Source of the DNA: Conidiobolus incongruus B7586
Taxonomy: Eukaryota > Entomophthoromycota > Entomophthoromycetes > Entomophthorales > Conidiobolaceae
Length of the DNA: 16,573 bases
Assembly (NCBI GenBank): GCA_000697335.1
Contig: JNEM01011167.1
Coordinates: forward strand, 1 to 16,573
Direction: 5' to 3'
Below are positions 8,368-16,573 of this stretch, piece by piece; within the stretch, counting starts at the first letter, position 1, and every line of letters begins with the position of its first letter. The notes under the pieces were generated by a model that saw nothing but the letters and a program-made list of their open reading frames with translations, did no database searches and was not told the origin of the DNA. The position numbers were made by a program, and so were the translations under genes.

Positions 8368-10733
8368 TTAGATGGCATAGCGTACATCTTCCATACTACT
8401 CCTTGATTTAATCTTGATGGGGATTGGAGGACGTCCGTCGTCGTCATCTTCGTCGATGCCTCGGTAGAGAGCTCCCGTCAGGGTGTGGTGGCCGTTGCCG
8501 TTGAGGGATAGAGAGTCCATAGTGAGGGGGAATTCGTTCATATGGCGCTCGTTCTTGGGCTTAGGCGATCCGGGTGCCGATATGGGTTTGGGAATCTTGG
8601 GAACGTGGGTACTGTCGTCCACGAAATCGTCCTCGAAGGCGTCGGGGTAAATTCTGCGAAGTGCGAGTTGTCGAGCTTTCATGTACTCGATACCCATGCG
8701 CTTCCAGTCGAGGAGATCGGACAGGCGCTCCGTTCTGTTTCTCTGATTGATTCTTTGACGACGGGATTTGGAGCAGAAGTCCATCATGTAGGAAGTGAGC
8801 TGTTCGACGGATTCTTCAACAGATTTCATACGACGATCCACGATGTAGATACCGTAATCGGCGGGATCTTCAATATTGTCTTCCATAAAACATCCAAATC
8901 CTGAGAGATTAGTGGTGATGGAGGGCACTCCCATAACAGTACATTCAGCAGGAGTGTAGCCCCAAGGTTCGTAGTAGGAGGGGAAAACTCCCAAGTGACA
9001 GCCTCTTACAAATTCTTCATAGTCGAGTGAGAGGACAGGGTTGTTGGAGTTCAAGAATTCGGGATGGAAAATAACCTTGACACGATCGCCAGGATAGTTA
9101 AAAAGTTGAAGTCTTCTAATTTGGTTCAATACGGGATCAGCACCATCGTCAACCATATTGTGAGTGACAACAGGTGGTAAGGTATGTCTCTTAAGGGCAA
9201 AAATACGTCTACGTAACATAATCTTTTCCTGTTCGGATAACAATTCTTCAGGGTTGGGTTCAATACCTCTGGCAGCCATATCGAACAATCTCTTACCGAC
9301 ACGATCTTGAATTTCAGAAACGGTATCGTTAAGTTGTTTCAAAACAGCGTGACCCTTAAGAGTTTCAACCGTAAAAGAATGAGTGTTAGCTGGTAAGATG
9401 ATAAATGCAACAACAGTCAACTTGGAGTTGGATTGTTTCAAACGATAGTTCAATCCTAAAATAGAATTTAACACATATCCAAAGACATTTAATATGAGTA
9501 TAACTTACTAGCTAAACTTTCCAAGAACAAATCAACACCCTTATTTCTAAATTCGTAACGACCAGCTGTGAAAAAGTAGACAGTATTCTCTAAATCAAAA
9601 TCGTAATGGCCGTAGAAATGGCCTCGAATAAATTGATGAATCTTGTCCTTGGCTTTAGCGTGAAGGTTTTGAAATTCGTGCATGGCACTAGATGAGGAGA
9701 GGGGTTAAGTTTGATTGGTTAGTTTGAGTGAAGTGTTCAATATTACCTGAATTTGACAACGTTGAGACCGTTAGGTAATACACCATCTAATTAAAGTTTA
9801 ATGCGATATGAATAATGGAATCAAAATTAGCATTTAATCAATATAACCTACCAGGCTTTCTCTTAAGTAAATGCTCAGATTCAAAAGCGGTAATATGACT
9901 GACAGTTGTAAAAACATCAGCACAGTGAGCGGCAGCTCTTTCCAAGCAGTAACGATGATAGATACCGCGTTTTCCAGCTTCGTGATCCACATCGATATGG
10001 GTGATACTATTGTAAAAATCAACTTCGCCAGCGCAGAGGTATCTACCAAGGAGGGTAGCGTGGGTAGTGAAAATGGAAGCAACGTCCAACTGACGCTTTC
10101 TGCAGAGGACTAAACCGACACCAGCAAGCCACTCATGAAAGTGGGCAATAATAGCGCTAGTAGTATTAATTTTAGAGTATTCTTCGAGGAACTGAACGAC
10201 TAAGTAGCCCAAAAGCACGGCGTCGTTGGTTTCAGTATCGTTGGAAGGTGAAGGAATACCTGCAATACGCCACAATTCGCCCTTCCAGTCGTTGAGGTGA
10301 TTGAAAGCGGACCCAAGGTCGAACAAACATACATATGGGCCTCCCTCAATCAACCAACGACCAAAAGTTATTCTAAAGCCTCGGTTCTCCAAGATTTCTA
10401 TAGTCTGAGCCAGTTCTGGTGTAGGAGGAGCCACGGGTTCCACCTCGAGATCAGCTGTCTTATGGGAAAGTGGGCCCAAAAGGATATAACGGTCACCATA
10501 CTCTTGTTTTGTAACGGGTGCTTTAGTTTTTATCACGGTGTAAATACCACCAACTAAATATTATAATAGCCCATAATTAGTAAATTGAAATTGACAAAAA
10601 ATAAATAAAAAAACAAATATGGATAGAGTAAAAGATAAATACCTTTGTTAGCGACTTCCCAAGCGATTTCGAAGAGGATAGGACTTTCGACGTCTCTAGT
10701 AGTTGTTTGAATAGCTGGATTAGAATCTGTCAT
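8368..10733 (-). CDS. GSY1: Glycogen synthase, UDP-glucose dependent (GT3 family, 5 exons)
   Basis: Exons on the minus strand are 10733-10643, 10553-9852, 9786-9747, 9687-9509 and 9455-8368, giving 699 aa, close to yeast Gsy2 (705). The enzyme extends glycogen by adding glucose from UDP-glucose in alpha-1,4 linkage, in the cytosol. Visible landmarks are [18 protein letters not shown] near the N-terminus, HFHEWLAG and [12 protein letters not shown] in the first Rossmann domain, and [11 protein letters not shown] with the E-x7-E catalytic pair at residues 500 and 508. The arginine cluster [11 protein letters not shown] (568-578) is the glucose-6-phosphate site of eukaryotic synthases. The C-terminal tail contains ISAPGSPK (about 629-636), matching the yeast phosphorylation region around LSVPGSPR, followed by an acidic DEDDDD patch. 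Control by phosphorylation and glucose-6-phosphate is therefore expected from the family. Introns are 89, 65, 59 and 53 nt; exon 3 is only 40 nt. Every junction restores a conserved family motif. The symbol is by homology; paralogue number is unknown. Confidence 0.97.
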
Positions 10734-11833
10734 TTTAAATTCTTTTTCAAATTAAAAATGGATAGATATGAAGGTGATGTAATGCGAATATATGTTAGAA
10801 TCAAATCAGTTGATTATTTTGATTATATGATATAGGAGTTTCACTAATCAACAAAATGGATGGATCGATGGAAGGATATGAATTGAAAATCCCAATAATA
10901 TTATAAGTAATAATGATTTTTATAAAACATCAAACTAGCCATCTATTCACCTAGTAGTCTATTTATATCTCTTGCAAGTTTTTAGGTGAAATCGATTGTT
11001 TGATTTGACTGCTAAATGACTCAATTCCGATATCATCTCCAAATCATCAACCAATGTGGATCCTTAAAATTAGTGAGAAATTTTAGATTCAATTAGATTA
11101 ATTCCAATTGAATTGTTGCTATTAATACCAGATAATATGTGAATAATTTTTCATTCTACTATCGATGTATAGATAAATAAATTCCAGATAATAAAATTAA
11201 TAGATTACAATCAAATAATTGCAAGTTGATTTAATAGCCAATTAAATTGGAATCTCATTTAACAGAATGTTTATTTTTTATAAATATCACGAATATCTTA
11301 GATAACTATCAATTATAATGAAATCTATCTGTAGCGCGAATGAGGGTGTTAATTAATTAAGTGAGAGATATTTTTAAACAAAGATAAAATTGATAAAACG
11401 AAAGAATGAAACTTGAGTGATATAATCCAATGAAGCGGGATGAAAACATGATCACAGTTCAGAATTAAGGGTTAAAATGAATTGCCTTTTTATAAGCCAT
11501 CCATATTATGATAGTAATTACAGATTATGTCTTTGAATTTTTTTGCCTATTGAAAATTAAGCTTAATGAAAAAATTTAACCAAATTTTAGGAATGATTAA
11601 ACCGCAATTGTAAATTTAAACTATGAAATAAAATGGATTGACAATCTGCTTATTTTTCATTATTAAACTATTCATTTATTCAATTATTAATTCAATATAT
11701 TTTACTCCTTATAATTCAATTAAAAAATTTGGTTTTTATATTAATTATCCCATCTAATTTTATTCTAAATTTAATTAAATCTTACCCAATTTTTCTGTTA
11801 GACAAACCGACCGTTCAAAAAAATTCATATTTA

Positions 11834-11896
11834 TCAAATTAGGCAATAGATTGATATCATTGAATCAGCATTTGAAAAATTGTCAAATTAGGCAAT
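11834..11896. repeat. Direct repeat TCAAATTAGGCAAT, two copies
   Basis: Identical 14-mers at 11834-11847 and 11883-11896, 49 nt apart start to start. A 14-base exact repeat this close is unlikely by chance even in AT-rich DNA, because it contains AGGC. The function is unknown. It sits in the middle of the 3-kb intergenic region. Confidence 0.6.
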
Positions 11897-11942
11897 TTTT
11901 ATCAAACTTGTTGAATTGATATTTATTCAAATTCATAAAATT

Positions 11943-12207
11943 TATCAGTACCTTGAAATGATAATAAAGTAGATAAATTACTTAATAATGATAACTCAGC
12001 GATTTTTATCAGTAGAATTTATCCAACATTAAATAACTCGTTAAAGAAATTCCCCGAACTCAACAATATAAAATAAATAAAATATTTATGAGAAATTCTT
12101 TTTTTGTAGCGTTACAACTCTACGTGATTTATCCCGAACTTTGGTGGATTAATATTATCCCAAAATTGTTGATTAATGAATTTCTAGATAAGTGATTATT
12201 ATCAGTA
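11943..12207. repeat. Recurring TATCAGTA (x3) and CCCGAACT (x2)
   Basis: TATCAGTA occurs at 11943-11950, 12007-12014 and 12200-12207. CCCGAACT occurs at 12053-12060 and 12133-12140. Between them lies an imperfect 18-nt palindrome at 12106-12123 (GTAGCGTT..AACTCTAC). The words are short, so some recurrence is expected. Their clustering next to the 14-mer repeat is the reason to record them. Confidence 0.4.
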
Positions 12208-13116
12208 TTATTGAGTTTTATGAACATTAATAATAGTCCGTATACTGTAATTTTCACTTTTCAATTGGCATGTTTGCAATGTATAATTATATAATGTTGA
12301 TAAACCTTAATTATATCATAAAATAATAATTATCTAAAATTGATTCCAAAAGATCACACTATCTAATTATTTATATTAACATTAAATTTAGTCTATTATT
12401 TTAAAATTTTTAAAACTTGGATGAATTAATAGTATGGTCGATACCTTTAAGGCTAATATCATATAAATATTTTCTATTCTATTTCGAATTAATTTATTCA
12501 TTTTTAACTTTTATAAATCCTTTGAACAATTATTTATAAGCTATTCTAAATCGATTAAAATCACTGCAATCTGGTTAAGATTCAAATTAAGTTAAAATTT
12601 CTTTAAATCCTTCTTCCAAAAATATTAATATATCAAAGGTATAATGAATCATATACTTACCAATTATATTAATATATCATTTAATTTCTTTTTCATATGT
12701 AATTCCTATTGGTATCATAACGTTATTATAATTTATAATTAAAATTTACAATACTAAATGATCGAAATATATTTAATTTATTATTAACATTTTGAAAACG
12801 TGATATTTTGTAATTTAATATAACAAATATATTAATAATTTATATGAAATTTAAATAAAATTCTAACAAATCAAGATGATCTAACATAGTATTATCATAT
12901 ATCATTGTAATTAAAAAAGTATTGTTGATAACATTTCAATTAGAAAGTATACCTGTTTTATTAATATGATGTATATTAGAATATAAATTTCTAAAAAATG
13001 GATCTTTTTTTATATATATTGAATAATGATATATAAATTATACAGTTAATATATTAAACTATTAAAATAATATTAACTAATATGGATTAACATAGTCAAA
13101 ATTAATTCAATCAATA

Positions 13117-13134
13117 ATATATATATATATATAT
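13117..13134. repeat. (AT)9 microsatellite
   Basis: Nine AT units, flanked symmetrically by AATA and TATT so that the whole tract is self-complementary. It lies inside the most AT-rich part of the window, so this is probably simple-sequence slippage. Confidence 0.85.
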
Positions 13135-13739
13135 TATTAAAATTCTAGTTTCAAAATAAAAATTAAAATGATTATTTCTTAAACAAGATAAAATATAATT
13201 ATAAACTTTTTACAATTAATAATATTGAATTAGATTCAGTATTGAATTTATTTTACTTCTTTTTCGAATAAATTTTTTTTATTAAATATAAATAATTTCA
13301 ATTGTAATCCAATAATTCAAAATGATAATTATTTTTAATTAAATATATAAATATTGATTGATATTAAAAATTTTAATTTTATTAATTAATTAAAAATTTA
13401 ATATTAAAATCTATATTCATTAATAAATTATTTAAAACAATTGAATACTTAGTAAAAATTAATATACAATCAGATTTTTACGTTTTAATTTTATTTTAAT
13501 TAAATCATTATAAAAATTAATTAAATAGATAAAATTCAATAATTATTATGAATTATTAAAATCAATTAAACAAAAAAAATGAAGAGTAATTCAAACAAAA
13601 TAATATATTGATAGTATTCTATAGGAAATTTAGCAAAGTAATTAAATTCAAAGTTCAAGGATAATGTGTTAATATCAAATTATATCAAATTTATTGGTAT
13701 ATATATATTTTAAATTATAAAAATATTTCAAAAAGAATA

Positions 13740-15727
13740 TTAGGATTGAATAATTTCGACTTTAACATCTTTAGACCAATTGCTATCACCAGATTCTTCC
13801 TTAATTGTTGGATACAAAGAAATCTTACACAGACTTCCACCCTCGTTAAATTTGCAGTAGGATCCGGTATTGATGAATAGAGTGTTGTCCAAATGCTAAA
13901 AATATGGTTAATGATGAATATAATTTAAGAAGAGATATAAATGATTTACTTTGACATAAGGGTTCAACTTGGAGTTGCTAATAATAAAGTGAGGTTTTTC
14001 GGTTAAGTTGAATTGGTCGTAGAGTGGGTAGTGGATTTGAATAGTGTCTAAATTAGTTGGGAAGAGAGGATATAAACTAGATTATGATTAGTCGCTAAAC
14101 GTAAGTGATTAGTTAATTAAGGTTACTTGTGTTGATTTAATATCATCTTTAATCCTGCGTCAATTCCCGGCAATTGACAATTCCTAAGGAGAGTTAATTT
14201 GGTGAAAATTAGTTTAATTAAAACTTACTTTCTAAACTGATTCTTAATCAACGGAATAGTTAGGTCAAAGTTAGCAAATCTAAACACTTTGTCACAAATT
14301 CTCAATTCTGAGGGATTGCTTAACAAGTGAATGTTGCTTTCAATCAGTCTTAGAAAAAGTTTGGATTGGAAAGGAGGTTGAGGTAATGTAAGGTAATTCT
14401 GAATTAAATCATCAACAGAGGGTATGAGGAAGAACTGGGTTTTGGGATATTTGGATGCAAGATTGTTTAAAGGTTGAGCGATAAATTTTGAGAATAATTC
14501 TTGGGGTGAAAATGTGGTTTCGCCCTTTTGGATGAAGGGATGATGTTCGCTGACGAATGGTCCCATCTATATATTTGTTAATTAAATGAGAAAATGTATT
14601 TGCAATAGTGAATTACCATTATCATAACATTTGGACAATTTGTCTCCAATTGATTAATAAGATTTTGGAAAGGTTCGTACTTGAGATTATTTTCCAAAGT
14701 GTAGGGGCCTGATGATATCCAAACATTCGTCTGATCAAAAGGGGAATTCATATTAGTTTGGTTGAATTTTAATTCAGGAATCTAAATATCCAAGTTCAAT
14801 ATAACCATTATGATAATCAGTAATAATAAATTACGTCCAAAAACTTATTAACAGTAAATTTGCTACCGTTGAAATTTTGTCCTTCACAATATACAATCTA
14901 AATCCAAATTAATATAAATAATACAATTAAGTAATAATACTTACTTGACCAGGGATTAAACAGTAGTTGTCCAAATATCCTAAATCCAAATGAATACGTT
15001 CACCGTTACCGATACTTTGAAAAGGTTCTATCATTATGGTATCTTCGTTCATTTGTATATCTTCTCCATTTGCCAATTCGTCGTCGAAACATATCCTACC
15101 TAGAGTTGTGACGGTTTCCTAAAAATTATTAATATAAAGTATTGAATATCAATAAATAATAATTACTTGACTAATAACGTTAGGGTCTGTCAATTTTAAA
15201 TCTTCCTCAGTCTCCTGAATTCGGTTCATAATTAACTGGTTCTGGTACTCAATAGCTTCGGCAACTTCCCCAATTTTGGGATTCATATAACGATAAGCTT
15301 TAGTCAATTTATCGTCAACAATTTCAAACTTTAACTCATGTTGCATATTATCGGAACTTTCTAATTCCATCAAGTTCTGGTTAAAACTAGCAATAACTTC
15401 ACCCTGAGATTTTCGGTTTAAGTAGCTTTGGGAAATTTCGTCATCTAACTGATTTGGTTCGGGATCTTCGGCTTTTGGAAATGTGAAAACGGGAGGCGGT
15501 GGCTGGAAGTTGAAACTTGGTGAGTTGAAACGTAATTTGCTGTTGCTTGATCCAAATTTGGAGGGTGTCATACGCTTCTTAGGCGTAAGTTTACTAGGTG
15601 TAGTATTGAATCTAAAAATAATAATGTTAAATTCATCATATAAATTTAACTACGTTGAAATAATTCATATTTTTATAAGTTATCATTAGTTAACTTACAG
15701 TTGTTGTATACTTGAATCAGCATCCAT
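13740..15727 (-). CDS. POL12: DNA polymerase alpha subunit B (POLA2/Pol12, 9 exons)
   Basis: Minus-strand exons are 15727-15699, 15611-15167, 15118-14945, 14897-14835, 14781-14617, 14566-14229, 14183-14127, 14076-13950 and 13895-13740, giving 517 aa. The protein is the non-catalytic B subunit of the primase-polymerase alpha complex, which starts lagging strands in the nucleus. Motifs in order: a Ser/Thr-Pro-rich linker (TPSKLTPKKRMTPSK), QGEVIASF (human NRGEVVTSF), an OB-fold region opening with TLGRICFDDE and closing near YCLIPGQIVYCEG (about 160-240), SSGPYT at about 260, MGPF at 293, IPSVDD at 340-345 and PQPPF at 354-358. These last motifs mark the inactive phosphoesterase-like domain. 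The C-terminus has SLYPLFP-type and FINTGSY strands as in relatives. Introns are 87, 48, 47, 53, 50, 45, 50 and 54 nt. At 517 aa it is shorter than human (598) or yeast (705), and the small helical domain normally at the N-terminus is not seen. An in-frame stop lies just before the chosen ATG. Confidence 0.93.
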
Positions 15728-15761
15728 ACTATTATTTTATTGTTCGATTTATTTTTTTAAA

Positions 15762-15781
15762 ATTATTATTATTATTATTAT
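15762..15781. repeat. (ATT)6 microsatellite
   Basis: Six ATT units plus AT, located 35 bp before the Pol12 start codon, where it reads AAT on the coding strand. It probably lies in the 5' untranslated region or core promoter. It may be variable between strains, as trinucleotide runs often are. Confidence 0.8.
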
Positions 15782-15962
15782 ATTAGTTGATCAAATTTAA
15801 AAATGATAATTCCCCTTCCTTAAATTTATAAGATTTTGTATTGATTCATCCCAAATTTACACTCATAATAAGCAATATTCTATCTTGATTGGCTTAGATA
15901 AAGTGGAACTTTTCAAATTGAATCGATTTAATTGGTTGACACAATTTTGAGAAAAAATTCTA

Positions 15963-15975
15963 TTTTTCGCGTTTC
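15963..15975 (-). promoter_or_regulatory. SCB/MCB-like cell-cycle element upstream of Pol12
   Basis: On the Pol12 coding strand the site reads GAAACGCGAAAAA. It contains CGCGAAA (the SCB consensus CRCGAAA) and ACGCG (the MCB core); the reverse strand resembles an E2F site. It is about 240 bp upstream of the start codon. G1/S transcription of polymerase alpha genes through such sites is established in yeasts. CG dinucleotides are rare in the intergenic DNA here, which raises the weight of the match. Binding itself is inference. Confidence 0.45.
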
Positions 15976-16573
15976 TTTAAGATAATTGGTTAATTGAGAT
16001 AAATTGGAAATTGTGATGATATTTACTTGATTTTAAGTTGAATAATTTTCAATAATATTATTTTAATTATTAACACTGAACTGTCCCAAATTAAATTCTA
16101 TAAATTGTAAAGTAATGCAAAATTCAAACTATGAGCTATTATAGTTAAATTTAATATATTTGCTAATTTATGTAGTCCTGATCTTATAAAATATTTAAGA
16201 CTTTCAAATATTATATTCTTTAGTTTATAAAACTTAAATAGCTATAACTTATAAATTGGCTTTTTTATTAATTGATATTATTATTCTTCATATCTAAATA
16301 TCATATTTCTTGCTATATCAATCTATATATTAAATGAAATTTTAAAATTTTATTAAATCTGAGATTTCCTAGTATATTCAAAATTTTGTAATTTATTAAT
16401 ATTAATCAATGATTTTTATATTATAATAGGTATTCAAAATTAGTAAATAAATTAATTATTTAAATTGATATATAAATGAATTATTAACAATGGTTATAAT
16501 ACTATTAGCATATTATTGGAACCAAATATTATTTTTATATATATTATATTAAAATAAATATAATATATTATTA

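Larger units (their letters stand above)
10734..13739. other. 3-kb intergenic region between divergently placed neighbours
   Basis: No supportable gene on either strand. The right-hand gene (Pol12) ends toward this region and glycogen synthase begins at its left edge, so the left part should hold the glycogen synthase promoter. Words there that could bind activators include TGACTCA at 11017-11023 (Gcn4/AP-1 type) and CCAAT at 11051-11055. From 11.8 to 12.2 kb several 8-14 nt words recur. Beyond about 12.3 kb the DNA becomes almost pure A and T up to the Pol12 stop. Short ATG-led frames at 10758-10835 and around 10857 are too small to support. Confidence 0.5.
15728..16573. other. Pol12 upstream flank, no further gene seen
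   Basis: AT-rich with no supportable exon on either strand. It contains the (ATT)6 run and the CGCG-bearing motif described separately. I looked on the minus strand for upstream exons that might encode a missing Pol12 N-terminal domain and found no open coding-like stretch. From about 16.1 kb onward the sequence is almost all A and T. Confidence 0.5.

Noticed and set aside
8542-8904. Plus-strand open frame of 120 codons opposite glycogen synthase
   Set aside because: The minus-strand frame matches the conserved enzyme throughout; the plus frame is its shadow in GC-richer exon DNA.
10758-10920. Short ATG-led frames (25 and 16 codons) upstream of glycogen synthase
   Set aside because: Too short, no conserved motif, and they fall where the glycogen synthase promoter should be. 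Their similar starts (ATGGATAGATATG, ATGGATGGATCG) look coincidental.
13113-13139. Long perfect A/T palindrome as a cruciform or terminator
   Set aside because: It is an (AT)n microsatellite with symmetric flanks; self-complementarity is automatic and needs no function.
1-16573. Mobile or virus-like elements, CRISPR arrays, defence systems
   Set aside because: I looked for long terminal or inverted repeats, reverse transcriptase, transposase or capsid-like motifs and regularly spaced repeats, and found none.

Overview
The window is AT-rich eukaryotic nuclear DNA, most likely from a fungus. The protein-coding genes carry many short spliceosomal introns (mostly 45-90 nt, GT..AG, with one GC..AG). 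The glycogen synthase is clearly of the fungal Gsy1/Gsy2 type, and the alpha-actinin has only two spectrin repeats, as in fungi. The very low GC of the intergenic DNA would fit an early-diverging lineage such as an entomophthoralean or another zoopagomycete, but that placement is an inference.

Layout, left to right. 1-2350: AT-rich sequence with no supportable gene. 2417-4826 (+): alpha-actinin, five exons including a 13-nt microexon. 5464-5535 (+): tRNA-Gln(CTG). 6122-7822 (+): a very divergent, short APC4 (anaphase-promoting complex subunit 4), six exons. 8222-8300: a coding-like scrap, possibly what is left of the last APC4 strand. 8368-10733 (-): glycogen synthase, five exons, convergent with APC4. 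10734-13739: about 3 kb without a gene, with a cluster of short repeated words near 11.8-12.2 kb and an extremely AT-rich half beyond 12.3 kb. 13740-15727 (-): DNA polymerase alpha subunit B (POLA2/Pol12), nine exons. 15728-16573: its upstream flank, with a CGCGAAA/ACGCG cell-cycle-type motif.

The genes are ordinary housekeeping functions: actin cross-linking, translation, ubiquitin ligase scaffold, storage carbohydrate and replication initiation. They do not form a pathway or an operon-like unit. APC4 and Pol12 are both cell-cycle genes, but nothing in the sequence couples them. I assembled each gene by following reading frame and family conservation across GT/GC..AG boundaries; the exon lengths sum to whole codon numbers in all four genes. 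I saw no mobile element, viral element, CRISPR array or new defence-like system. The most unusual features are gene-structural: the actinin microexon and GC-AG intron, the apparently truncated APC4 and the short Pol12 N-terminus.
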